Shown one piece after another: positions 12,668 through 20,291 of a stretch of 64,000 nucleotides of DNA (position 1 is the first letter of the stretch; every line of letters starts with the position of its first letter). The notes beneath the pieces are model-generated. The model made no database searches, was not told the origin of the DNA, and saw only the letters and a program-made list of their open reading frames with translations. Made by a program: the position numbers and the translations under genes. This DNA is from Saccharopolyspora shandongensis (GTDB lineage Bacteria; Actinomycetota; Actinomycetes; Mycobacteriales; Pseudonocardiaceae), in the NCBI RefSeq assembly GCF_900106995.1, contig NZ_FNOK01000007.1:124001-188000 (forward strand). The letters run 5' to 3'.

Positions 12668-12967
12668 GTGACGCAGGCGGGCTACAACCTGGAAGCCATG
12701 GAGGACTGCCGGGCGTCGGTCGACGGCAAGGCCGGGCCGGTCGGGGCGGTGGGGGACGGCTTCGAGGGTCAGCACGTCGACGCCGCGATCTTCGGCGAGC
12801 TGGAGGCGGCCGGGTCGTTCGCGTCCGCGATCACCGAGTTCGACGCGACCGGCAAGCGCGAGTTCGACGCCGCCGAGCAGCTGCTGCGCAGCGTCAGCGG
12901 CGCGCTGGACGCGGTGCGGACCACCGTCGACGAGACCGACCGGGCGAACGTCGAATCATTCCGCTGA
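12668..12967 (+). CDS. ESX-1 secretion-associated (EspC-like) small protein
   Basis: A 99-residue helical protein that starts MTQAGYNLEAMEDCRAS and ends TVDETDRANVESF. It has the two-helix shape and the central G-rich turn (FEGQHVDAAIFGEL) of the EspC/DUF2580 family, exported or associated with type VII secretion in actinobacteria. It has no signal peptide. It lies 12 bp upstream of a WXG-domain protein, which makes a secretion pair likely. No ESX core gene (EccC ATPase) is in the window, so the apparatus would be encoded elsewhere. GGAGG at 12658-12662 supports the GTG start at 12668. Confidence 0.65.
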   Translation: MTQAGYNLEAMEDCRASVDGKAGPVGAVGDGFEGQHVDAAIFGELEAAGSFASAITEFDATGKREFDAAEQLLRSVSGALDAVRTTVDETDRANVESFR

Positions 12968-12979
12968 GCTGGGGATCTG

Positions 12980-14158
12980 ATGGGGATTTCGGGAGAGGTG
13001 GCGAGCAAGCCCGGTGGGGGCGAGCTCGCCGAGCAGCTGCGCAAGATCGAGAACAGCAGGCCGGCGGACATCCGCGCGATCGGCGCCCGCTGGCGCGACG
13101 CGGCCGGCCGCACCGGCGACCACGGCAACGACCTCGGCCAGGCGGTGCGCGGTCTCGACGGGGCGTGGGAGGGCGCGTCCGCGGACGCCTTCGTCGGCTA
13201 CATGGGCAAGGTGACCGGCGGGTTCGACAAGGCCCGCGAGGCGCTGCAGAACTCCGCCGACGTGCTGGACCGGGCGGCGCAGGGCGTGCAGTCCGCCAAG
13301 GACGAGGTCAACGCGATCGGCGAGCGGGCGCTGTCGGACGCCAAGGCCGCCGAGGACGCGTACCAGAAGGAGATCGCGGGAGCGGGCGACGACGCGGCCA
13401 AGGAAGAGGCGGCGCGCCGGCGCGACGACGCCATCACCAAGGCCATGAAGGAGCACGCCCGGGAGGCCAAGGGCAAGATCGACGACGCGAACGCGAAGCT
13501 CGGCGCGGCGCTGGGCGAGTTGCGCGGCGCCGGGGCCGGGCTGACCGGCGCGTTCTCCTCGTTGCCGAAGGCGGGCGAGCAGCCGTTCACGCCGGCCCCC
13601 GGCAGGCAGGTCGACTGGGACATGACGCCGCCCGCGGAGACCAAGCAGCAGTCGAGCACGCCCGGCGGCGAGTCGAGCTCGTCCGGTGGCTCGGGCGGTT
13701 CCGGAGGCAGTGGCGGCGGCAGTGGCGGCGGCGGTGAGTCCGGTGGGGGCGGTGGCGGCCTCGGGCCGAGCGGTGGCCCGCCCAGTGGTGGCCCGCCGCC
13801 CGGCAACGTCGAGGAGTGGATCCGCGAGGCCATCAAGATCTTGCAGGCCAACGGCGTCCCGGTCACCGAGGACAACATCGACGAGATCTGGACGATCATC
13901 CAGAAGGAGTCGGGCGGCAACCCGCACGCGATCAACGACTGGGACTCCAACGCGGCGAAGGGAACGCCGTCGAAGGGCCTGATGCAGTGCATCGACCCGA
14001 CGTTCCAGGCGCACAAGCTCCCCGGGCACGACGACATCTACAACCCGGTGGACAACATCATCGCGGGTGTTCGCTACACCTTCGACCGCTACGGCGGTTT
14101 CGAGGGGCACCCGGGCCTGAAGTCGATGGCCGGCGGCGGTGGCTACCAGGGCTACTGA
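12980..14158 (+). CDS. WXG100-domain protein with C-terminal SLT-type lytic transglycosylase domain
   Basis: A 392-residue predicted type VII secretion substrate. Residues 1-95 form a WXG100-like helical hairpin (DGAWEGASADAFVGYMGK, with W-E-G replacing W-x-G). Residues 100-195 are a charged Ala-rich coiled coil. Residues 210-275 are a Gly/Ser/Pro linker. Residues about 280-392 are an SLT domain with the catalytic Glu in IIQKESGGNPHAIN, then GLMQCIDPTF and IYNPVDNIIAGVRY. Such enzymes cut peptidoglycan glycan strands. It probably forms an exported pair with the small protein just upstream. Role as cell-wall remodelling enzyme or effector is open. Confidence 0.82.
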   Translation: MGISGEVASKPGGGELAEQLRKIENSRPADIRAIGARWRDAAGRTGDHGNDLGQAVRGLDGAWEGASADAFVGYMGKVTGGFDKAREALQNSADVLDRAAQGVQSAKDEVNAIGERALSDAKAAEDAYQKEIAGAGDDAAKEEAARRRDDAITKAMKEHAREAKGKIDDANAKLGAALGELRGAGAGLTGAFSSLPKAGEQPFTPAPGRQVDWDMTPPAETKQQSSTPGGESSSSGGSGGSGGSGGGSGGGGESGGGGGGLGPSGGPPSGGPPPGNVEEWIREAIKILQANGVPVTEDNIDEIWTIIQKESGGNPHAINDWDSNAAKGTPSKGLMQCIDPTFQAHKLPGHDDIYNPVDNIIAGVRYTFDRYGGFEGHPGLKSMAGGGGYQGY

Positions 14159-14316
14159 TCGGGTTCGCCCGGCGGACCGGCTGGGGCTGTCGAGGTTCCT
14201 GGTGCGGCTGCCGTTCGTGGTGGCCAACGGTGCCGGGCTGATCGTGGACGTTCGCCAAGACGGACTGACCGGGGCCTGGGCGTCCGGGCGACTCCTGCGC
14301 CTGGCACGCTGAGCAC

Positions 14317-15486
14317 ATGCTCGATCCTGCGGTTCTGGGTGTCGCGCGGCGCGCCGACGTCGCTCCTTTCCATGTCATGGAGGTCCTGTCCGCTGCCGCC
14401 GCGCGGCAGCGGACGAAGGGCGACGTGGTCTCGCTGGCCGCCGGCCAGCCGGCCACGCCCGCGCCGAAGGCCGTGCGCGACGCTGCCGCGCAGGCCATGC
14501 ACCACCACGCGCTCGGCTACACCGAGCAGCTCGGCCTGCCCGAGCTGCGCGAATCGATCGCCGGGCACTACGACCGCGCCTACGGCCTGGCGGTGCAGGC
14601 CGACGACGTCGTCGTGACCACCGGCGCCTCCGGTGCCTTCCTGCTCGCGTTCCTCAGCGCATTCGACGCCGGGGACCGCGTCGCGCTGGCCCGCCCCGGC
14701 TACCCGGCCTACCGGAACATCCTGGCCGCGCTGGGCTGCGAGGTCGTCGAGCTGCCGTGCGACGAGACGACCCGCTTCCAGCCGACCGTGGAGATGCTGG
14801 ACGCGCTCGACGAGCCGGTGCAGGGGCTGGTCGTGGCGAGCCCGGCGAACCCGACCGGCACCGTGCTCTCCCGCGACGAGCTGGCCGGGCTGGCGCGGTG
14901 GTGCGGGGCCAACGGCGTGCAGCTGATCAGCGACGAGATCTACCACGGCCTCAGCTACGGCGATCCGCTGCACTCGGCCTGGGAGTTCTCCCGCGAGGCC
15001 ATCGCGGTGAACTCGTTCTCCAAGTTCTGGTCGATGACCGGCTGGCGGCTGGGCTGGATGCTGGTGCCGCCGCGGCTGCATCGCGCGGTCGACTCGCTGA
15101 CCGGGAACTTCACGCTCTGCCCGCCCGCGCTGTCCCAGCACGGCGCGGTCGCGGCGTTCTCGCCCGACGCCTACGCCGAGGTCGACGCGCACGTCGAGCG
15201 CTATCGCACGAACCGGGAGCTGCTGCTGAGCGGCCTCGGCGAGCTCGGCATCACCCGGGTCGCCCCGGCCGACGGTGCGTTCTACGCCTGGGCGGACATC
15301 GGGCACCTCACCGACGACGCGACGGGGTTCTGCCGGCGGCTGCTGGACGAGACCGGGGTGGCGGTGGTGCCGGGCGTCGACTTCGACCCGGTGCTGGGCA
15401 ACCGCTTCGTGCGCCTGTCCTTCGCGGGCAGCACCGAGGACATCGCCGAAGCCCTGGACCGGCTGGCCAGCTGGCTCCCCCGCTGA
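14317..15486 (+). CDS. pyridoxal phosphate-dependent aminotransferase, class I/II
   Basis: A 389-residue fold-type I aminotransferase. Visible motifs are LAAGQPATPAPKAV, GYTEQLGLPELRESIA, VVTTGASGAFLLAFL, VVASPANPTGTVL (the N of the PLP site), LISDEIYHGLSYG and the lysine segment NSFSKFWSMTGWRLGW, then NRFVRLSFAGSTEDIAEAL with the substrate-carboxylate Arg. It most resembles the aspartate/aromatic type subgroup; the donor and acceptor cannot be deduced. The ATG at 14317 is the first one before the conserved region. It stands alone between the SLT gene and a short membrane peptide. Confidence 0.9.
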   Translation: MLDPAVLGVARRADVAPFHVMEVLSAAAARQRTKGDVVSLAAGQPATPAPKAVRDAAAQAMHHHALGYTEQLGLPELRESIAGHYDRAYGLAVQADDVVVTTGASGAFLLAFLSAFDAGDRVALARPGYPAYRNILAALGCEVVELPCDETTRFQPTVEMLDALDEPVQGLVVASPANPTGTVLSRDELAGLARWCGANGVQLISDEIYHGLSYGDPLHSAWEFSREAIAVNSFSKFWSMTGWRLGWMLVPPRLHRAVDSLTGNFTLCPPALSQHGAVAAFSPDAYAEVDAHVERYRTNRELLLSGLGELGITRVAPADGAFYAWADIGHLTDDATGFCRRLLDETGVAVVPGVDFDPVLGNRFVRLSFAGSTEDIAEALDRLASWLPR

Positions 15487-15617
15487 GCACCTCCGCCGGG
15501 GCCTCCGGGAAGCCCTGAGTTTTCCCCGGTATCGGCTTCGACGGGCCGATTCGGGCCGACGATCTGGCAGGCTGGGTGTAGGACGGGGAACGACGCGGGC
15601 GAGCTGAGGTGCGTGCG

Positions 15618-15782
15618 ATGGTGTGGAAAGTGATCGGCGGACTGCTGCTGCTGTGGCTGGTGATCTCGGTGGCGGGCTTCGTCATCAAGGGGCTGTTCTG
15701 GCTCGCCGTCATCGGTGGCGTGCTGTTCGTCGCCACCGCCGCGATCGGCTGGGCCCGGGACCGCAAGCAGATCAAACCCTGA
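15618..15782 (+). CDS. 54-residue hydrophobic membrane peptide
   Basis: A short gene encoding two membrane segments: VIGGLLLLWLVISVAGFVI, then LFWLAVIGGVLFVATAAIGW, and a basic tail DRKQIKP. GAGCTGAGG lies about 8 bp before the ATG, and codon use looks like that of neighbouring genes. Similar peptides are, to my knowledge, common in Pseudonocardiales without an assigned function. A GTG at 15609 could add three residues. A bidirectional hairpin follows. Confidence 0.7.
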   Translation: MVWKVIGGLLLLWLVISVAGFVIKGLFWLAVIGGVLFVATAAIGWARDRKQIKP

Positions 15783-15796
15783 ACCACTCTGTGCGG

Positions 15797-15834
15797 AGAG
15801 AGGGCGCCTTCGGTCTGGACGAAGGCGCCCTTCT
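15797..15834. terminator. bidirectional hairpin
   Basis: GAGAGGGCGCCTTCG pairs with CGAAGGCGCCCTTCTC around a short loop, between the convergent membrane-peptide and HAD genes. It resembles the purB-end hairpin at 26311. Confidence 0.85.
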
Positions 15835-15851
15835 CGCATGAGGGGCCCGGG

Positions 15852-16451
15852 TCAGGGCAGGATGCCGTGGGTCCGGAGGGTTGCGCGGGCCGCGTCCGCG
15901 CCCTGCCAGCGCTCCGCGTGGAGACCCGCTTCGCGGGCGCCGTCCACGTTCTCCTGCCGGTCGTCGAAGAACAGGCACTCCGTCGCCGGTGCGTCGAGCG
16001 TTTCGAGCAGCACCCGGTAGATCGCCACGTCCGGCTTCGCCAAGCGCAGGTCTCCCGAGAAGATCAGTTGCTTGAACAGCCTCGCCCAGCTCTCCTGCTC
16101 CGCCGCGCGCCCGAACGACGAAGGCGCGTTGGACAGCACCGCCATCGTGACGCCCTGCCGGTGCAGATCTTCCAGCAGCTGCAGGGTTTCCGGCGCGGTC
16201 TCCAGCCAGCCGCCGACGTCGGCGCGGGTCAGCCGCGCGGACAGCTCGCCGTCGACGTCCTTGCCCAGCCGCGCCGCGACCGCCCGCCAGTAATCCACAT
16301 CGGACAAGCCCCAGTCGTAGGCGAGGCGCTCGGCGAAGTAGGCCTGCTCGAACTCCGGTGGCTCGGCCCCGAGCAGCGCCGCGATGGCGGGCAGCGCAGC
16401 CGTCCGCCGGCTGATCACCTCGCCGTAGTCGAACACGATCCAACGCACCAC
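15852..16451 (-). CDS. HAD-family hydrolase
   Basis: A 199-residue haloacid dehalogenase-like hydrolase. Motif I is WIVFDYGEVI: the nucleophile Asp is kept, while the usual second Asp is replaced by Gly as in the YihX/epoxide-hydrolase-N-terminal subgroup. Motif II is MAVLSNAPSS, motif III KPDVAIYRVLL, and motif IV CLFFDDRQENVDGA. The long helical cap between motifs I and II suits small phosphorylated metabolites such as sugar phosphates. The GTG at 16451 is preceded by GGAGGACTC. It lies 20 bp downstream of the threonine aldolase gene, probably co-transcribed. Confidence 0.88.
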   Translation of the reverse strand: MVRWIVFDYGEVISRRTAALPAIAALLGAEPPEFEQAYFAERLAYDWGLSDVDYWRAVAARLGKDVDGELSARLTRADVGGWLETAPETLQLLEDLHRQGVTMAVLSNAPSSFGRAAEQESWARLFKQLIFSGDLRLAKPDVAIYRVLLETLDAPATECLFFDDRQENVDGAREAGLHAERWQGADAARATLRTHGILP

Positions 16452-16471
16452 GAGTCCTCCAAGTGGGAGTC

Positions 16472-17494
16472 CTACAGCCGGGCTTCGCCGATCCTGCGGA
16501 GCACTTCCTCGATCTCGGTCTTGGACACGTCGCGGTGCGTCACGAACCGGACCTGCCCGCTCATCGGCACCGCCCGCACCCCGATCGCCTGCAAGCGTCG
16601 CAGGGTCAGCTGCACGTCCGGAACCGCCGCGAGAACGATGTTGGTCTGCGGCGCGGTGACGGCCCACCCGAGCTCGGTGAGCCCATCGGCGAGCGCGCGG
16701 GCGTTGTCGTGGTCCTCGGCGAGCGCGTCGAGGCGGTCCAGCGCGACGAGTCCGGCCGCGGCGAGCACGCCGCCCTGCCGGACGCCGCCGCCGAGCATCT
16801 TGCGCACCCGGCGGGCCTCGCCGATGAATTCCTCGCTGCCCGCGACGACGGAGCCGACCGGCGCGCCGAGCCCCTTGCTCAGGCAGGCCTGCACGGTGTC
16901 GACGCCGACGGTCAGCGCGGCCGGCGGGACGCCGAGCGCGACCGAGGCGTTCCAGAGCCGGGCGCCGTCGAGGTGGACCTTCAGGCCGCCGTCGCGCGCG
17001 GCCGACGCGAGCATGACGTGCTCGTCCGGCGGGATGACCGCGCCGCCCGCGCCGTTGTGCGTGTTCTCCAGGCACAACAGCGTGGTGTGCAGCATGTCGT
17101 AGGCCGCTGCGCCGCCCAGCTGGGCCCGCACCGCCTCAGCCGTCGGGCGCCCCGGTCCGGCGCTCCAGTCCAGTGGTTCCGGCATGCCGCCGGCCAGCCA
17201 GGCGGCGGAGCCGAGCTCGTGGTTCAGCACGTGGGCGCCGCGCGGCGCGAGGAACCGGTCCCCGCGTTTCAGGTGCAGCATCAGGGCGATCAGGTTGCCC
17301 ATCGTGCCGCTGGGCACCCACAGCGCGGCGGCGGTGCCGAGCAGTTGCGCAGCGCGTTCTTCGAGCGTGCGCATCGTCGGGTCGTGGTCGAGCACGTCGT
17401 CGCCGACTTCGGCCGCGGCCATGGCCGCGGACATCCGCTCGTCGGGACGCGTGACCGTGTCGGAACGGAGGTCGATCGGTGCCGTGTTGGTCAC
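16472..17494 (-). CDS. low-specificity L-threonine aldolase family protein
   Basis: A 340-residue PLP enzyme of the beta-eliminating lyase/threonine aldolase family, splitting L-threonine or allo-threonine to glycine and acetaldehyde. Motifs are PIDLRSDTVTRPDERM, VGDDVLDHDPTM, WVPSGTMGNLIALM, LENTHNGAGGAVIP, KVHLDGARLWNASVALG and the PLP lysine in CLSKGLGAPVGSVVAG. Start GTG 17494 gives a short tail before the conserved IDLRSDT; a longer TTG-initiated frame adds an unconserved Cys-rich tail. It is likely first in an operon with the HAD gene. Confidence 0.92.
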   Translation of the reverse strand: MTNTAPIDLRSDTVTRPDERMSAAMAAAEVGDDVLDHDPTMRTLEERAAQLLGTAAALWVPSGTMGNLIALMLHLKRGDRFLAPRGAHVLNHELGSAAWLAGGMPEPLDWSAGPGRPTAEAVRAQLGGAAAYDMLHTTLLCLENTHNGAGGAVIPPDEHVMLASAARDGGLKVHLDGARLWNASVALGVPPAALTVGVDTVQACLSKGLGAPVGSVVAGSEEFIGEARRVRKMLGGGVRQGGVLAAAGLVALDRLDALAEDHDNARALADGLTELGWAVTAPQTNIVLAAVPDVQLTLRRLQAIGVRAVPMSGQVRFVTHRDVSKTEIEEVLRRIGEARL

Positions 17495-17656
17495 GAACAG
17501 ATCACACCACACCGGCACCGGGTTCGGGCAGCAACCCTGCTGACACCGCTGCGGTGACTGCGGTATCAATCACAGGTGGATCGCCGAGGCCGTGCAACGG
17601 CCGGGGCCGGCGATTCCGTCCGTACAGGTGCAGGCACAACGAGCGGAGAGTTCCGC

Positions 17657-18172
17657 GTGGACCAGCGCGAGGAGCAGGAGTTCGCGGAGTACTTCGCGGC
17701 TCGGCGAGAGGCGGTGCGTCGAATGGCGTACATGATGTGCGGCGATTGGCACCGCGCGGACGATCTCGCCCAGACCGCGTTCATCGCGTTGCACCGGCAC
17801 TGGCGCAAAGTCCGCGACAAGGGCGCGCTGGACGCGTACGTGCGGCGCACCCTGACCCGCGCGGTGATCGACGAGTCCCGGCGGCCGTGGCGGCGGGAGC
17901 GCGCCGCGGAGGTGTTGCCGGACCGGCCGGTGGACTCGCCGGACGTGGACAACTCGGTGGCGACCAAGCAGACCCTGCTCGCGGGCCTGCAGAAGGTGCC
18001 GCCGAAGCAGCGGGCCGTGTTGGTGCTGCGGTTCCTCGAGGGATTGGACGTCGCGGGGGTGGCGGCAGTCATGAAGTGCAGCGAAGGCAACGTGAAGAGC
18101 CAGTGCGCCCGGGGGTTGGCGGCGTTGCGGGAAGCGCTGGGCGATGAGCTCGGCGACCTGCGGTCGGCGTGA
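17657..18172 (+). CDS. SigE-family ECF RNA polymerase sigma factor
   Basis: A 171-residue ECF sigma factor. Region 2 is FAEYFAARREAVRRMAYMM then DWHRADDLAQTAFIALHRHW; region 4 is VPPKQRAVLVLRFLEGLDVA with the HTH MKCSEGNVKSQCARGL. The GTG at 17657 has GGAG 6-9 bp upstream and opens the family similarity; a longer frame from 17576 adds 27 unconserved residues. It sits 14 bp before a single-pass membrane protein gene, the usual sigma/anti-sigma arrangement. Its sequence is close to the sigma remnant at 24197. Confidence 0.93.
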   Translation: MDQREEQEFAEYFAARREAVRRMAYMMCGDWHRADDLAQTAFIALHRHWRKVRDKGALDAYVRRTLTRAVIDESRRPWRRERAAEVLPDRPVDSPDVDNSVATKQTLLAGLQKVPPKQRAVLVLRFLEGLDVAGVAAVMKCSEGNVKSQCARGLAALREALGDELGDLRSA

Positions 18173-18186
18173 GGAGGTGGGGGTAG

Positions 18187-18834
18187 GTGGACGAACGCAA
18201 GCTCGAGGAGCTGTTCCGCGATTCGGTGCAGGCCGTGCCTCCGTCGTCGTTCGACGAGAGCGACGTGGCGCGGGCATCGCGGCGGATCACGGCGCGCCGC
18301 CGGATGGCGGCGTTGGGCGGCACGGTGGTCGCGGCCGCCGTGCTGGTGGGTGGTGTCGGAGTGGGCACCGGTCTGTTCGGGTCGTCGTCGACCAGCAACT
18401 TCGCGAGTGAGCCGGAGACCGCGTCGAGCTCCCCGCGCATCGACGGGCCGGGCGTCCTGGGTGACCGCTCGGGCCGGTGCGGGCCGGACGCGCAGCTCGT
18501 GGCGGCGGTGACCAAGCAGCTGCCGGAGGCGGCTGGGACGGCGCCGGTCGTTCCGGACCCGTGTCCGTCCGGCGCGAAGACGGCTTCGTTCCTGCTGCGC
18601 GACGGGTCGTCGACGGGCAGCGTCACGGTGATCGTGAGCCCGGTGGGCGCGGTGTCGCCGGAGCAGTCGACGCCCGGCGACGTGCGGCGCCCGGACGGCA
18701 CCGAGCAGTCGGTGCGCAAGGCGCGCAGCGGCAAGCTGGTCGTCGTGCTCAGCGATCCGGACGCCGGCTCTCCGGCGGCGCCGTACGGCACGCGGATCGC
18801 GTCGATCGCGGGCGGCCTGGCCGACCAGTTCTGA
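18187..18834 (+). CDS. single-pass membrane protein, putative partner (anti-sigma-like) of the upstream sigma factor
   Basis: A 215-residue protein with an acidic and basic cytoplasmic N-terminus (VDERKLEELFRDSVQAVPPS, residues 1-20). A membrane segment follows at about residues 40-65 (MAALGGTVVAAAVLVGGVGVG), then a Ser/Pro-rich stalk and an extracytoplasmic domain with two Cys residues (GRCGPDAQLVAAV and DPCPSGAKTASF) that may pair. There is no zinc anti-sigma HxxxCxxC motif, so it is not a ZAS protein. Position immediately after the sigma gene suggests it controls that factor. GAGGAGG precedes the GTG. Confidence 0.7.
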   Translation: MDERKLEELFRDSVQAVPPSSFDESDVARASRRITARRRMAALGGTVVAAAVLVGGVGVGTGLFGSSSTSNFASEPETASSSPRIDGPGVLGDRSGRCGPDAQLVAAVTKQLPEAAGTAPVVPDPCPSGAKTASFLLRDGSSTGSVTVIVSPVGAVSPEQSTPGDVRRPDGTEQSVRKARSGKLVVVLSDPDAGSPAAPYGTRIASIAGGLADQF

Positions 18835-18972
18835 TCTCCGCTCCGGCGCCGCCTGCGCCCGTGAGTGCTTTCGGCTGCCCGGTCAGCTGAACCAGTTCAT
18901 CTGCTTTGACCTGCGAAAACAATCCCGGCTGTTCCCTCGTGTCCGGCGTGTGGTGTCATCGCTCACCAGAAC

Positions 18973-19009
18973 GGTACGACTGTACCAAATTATTGGTACG
19001 TTAGTACCA
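18973..19009. promoter_or_regulatory. tandem palindromic operator upstream of sugE
   Basis: GGTACGACTGTACC (18973-18986) and TGGTACGTTAGTACCA (18994-19009) are perfect inverted repeats with GGTAC/GTACC half-sites and 4-bp spacers. Their centres are 22 bp apart, two helical turns. They lie 50-90 bp before the exporter start, where a TetR-type repressor could block the promoter. The TetR gene at 19518 is the best candidate regulator. Confidence 0.8.
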
Positions 19010-19059
19010 GACAGCGGGTGAGCGGCCCGGCTGCCGGATCGAGGGAAGGGCGACCAGAA

Positions 19060-19386
19060 ATGATGGCCTGGATCATTCTGATGGTTTCGGGAGTTTTCGA
19101 GGCGGGTTGGGCGATCTCGCTCAAGCTCTCGCACGGCTTCAGCCGGCTGATCCCGACGGTGTCGTTCTTCGTGCTGGCCGCCATCAGCTTCGCGGGCCTG
19201 GCGTACGCGATGCGGACGCTGCCCGCAGGCCCCGCGTACGCGGTGTGGACCGGCATCGGCGCCGCGCTGACGGCGATCATCGGCATGGTCTGGCTGGGCG
19301 ACGGCGTGTCCGCGCTGAAGCTGGTCTCGATCGTGCTGATCGTCGCCGGCGTGATCGGCCTGAACCTGGCGGGCGCCAGCCACTGA
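19060..19386 (+). CDS. sugE: SMR-family exporter, SugE/Gdx (guanidinium exporter) type
   Basis: A 108-residue protein with four membrane helices, about the E. coli SugE length. [20 protein letters not shown] carries the essential membrane Glu; the following [16 protein letters not shown] and [13 protein letters not shown] are distinctive for the SugE/Gdx branch rather than EmrE/QacE. Characterised members export guanidinium in exchange for protons. ATGs at 19060 and 19063 are both possible, after GAGGGAAGGG. No guanidine riboswitch is visible upstream; instead there is a tandem palindromic operator. The TetR gene 131 bp downstream probably regulates it. Confidence 0.88.
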   Translation: MMAWIILMVSGVFEAGWAISLKLSHGFSRLIPTVSFFVLAAISFAGLAYAMRTLPAGPAYAVWTGIGAALTAIIGMVWLGDGVSALKLVSIVLIVAGVIGLNLAGASH

Positions 19387-19517
19387 CCTCCGCGGTACCT
19401 CGTGAGATCGCGCGGACCGGACGAGTCGTGAGCGGTGGTGGTCGCCCCGGCGGCCGTTGCCGTTCACGACCGTTCGTGTGACCACCCCGTGCTCGCTGAC
19501 GAATAGGATCGGCAGAC

Positions 19518-20102
19518 ATGACAGCGGCCAGTACTCCGAAGGGCGAGCGGCGGCGGCATGCCCTGGTCGTGGCTGCCGCGCAGCTGCTGGCCGAGGGCGG
19601 CTTCGAAGCCGTGCGGCATCGTGCGGTCGCCGAGCGAGCCGGGCTGCCGCTGGCCTCCACCACCTACTACTTCTCGTCGCTGGACGACCTGGTCAGCGCC
19701 GCCGTCGAGTACGAGTCGCGGCAGGAGCTCGCCACCGGCCGGGCCCGGCTCGACGAGCTCGCCGAGCGCCCGCGAGGCACTGACGCAGTGATCGAGCTGC
19801 TGCTGGACCTCCTGCTGGGCACGGGGTCGCGCGACGGCGGCGCGGAGCCGGTGCTGCTGCGCTACGAGCGGCTGGTCGGCTCGCCGCGCCGCCCCTACCT
19901 GGCGCCGCTGATGCGCGAGCTCAGCGCCGAACTGCACGAGCTGCTCGCGGAGATCTTCGCCCGCAGCGGCATGGAGGTCGGCCGCGAACGGCTGCTCGAA
20001 CTGATCGCGCTGGTGGACGGCGCGGTGGTGAACGCGCTGATCGAAAGCGACCCGGATCCCCGCGGCGCGGCGCGGCGGATGCTGCGTTCTCAGCTCGGCT
20101 GA
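19518..20102 (+). CDS. TetR-family transcriptional regulator
   Basis: A 194-residue repressor. Residues 10-55 form the DNA-binding helix-turn-helix (RRHALVVAAAQLLAEGGFEA then RHRAVAERAGLPLASTTYYF). The remaining helices form a ligand-binding and dimer domain ending VDGAVVNALIESDPDPRGA. Recognition of the GGTAC palindromes before sugE is inferred from gene order. The ATG at 19518 is preceded only by weak purine content. The ligand is unknown; guanidinium or a quaternary amine would fit the neighbour. Confidence 0.88.
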   Translation: MTAASTPKGERRRHALVVAAAQLLAEGGFEAVRHRAVAERAGLPLASTTYYFSSLDDLVSAAVEYESRQELATGRARLDELAERPRGTDAVIELLLDLLLGTGSRDGGAEPVLLRYERLVGSPRRPYLAPLMRELSAELHELLAEIFARSGMEVGRERLLELIALVDGAVVNALIESDPDPRGAARRMLRSQLG

Positions 20103-20154
20103 GATGCACTTTCTACAAGCGGCGGTAGCCGCTTGCGGTGTGGGACTCAGTTTG

Positions 20155-20291
20155 CACGGCCGCGGGTTCTCAGGCGTCGCCCCGCGAGGACAGCCCCGAC
20201 GTGGTGTATTGGACATACATGATGTCGGGGATCCCACAGCGAGGCGGCGCCTGAGGTTCCGCTACCCGCACCGCTACGGAAACCACTTTTA
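20155..20291 (-). repeat. 3'-end structured repeat, copy 2
   Basis: On the minus strand the element begins at the TAA stop codon of the ABC gene (20289-20291). It contains GTAGCGGTGCGGGTAGCGG, GGATCCCCGACATCATGTAT, GTCCAATACACCACGTCGGG and GAACCCGCGG. Pairing arms are CAGGCG (20171-20176) with CGCCTG (20248-20253), CCCCGAC (20194-20200) with GTCGGGG (20224-20230), and GTAT/ATAC at 20206-20209 and 20215-20218. A trailing CAAGCGGC/GCCGCTTG hairpin is at about 20115-20135. Arms differ from copy 1 yet still pair. Confidence 0.85.

Noticed and set aside
18835..19059. Guanidine (ykkC) riboswitch upstream of sugE
   Set aside because: I see none of the conserved ACGR-type motifs; only the tandem palindromes are present.
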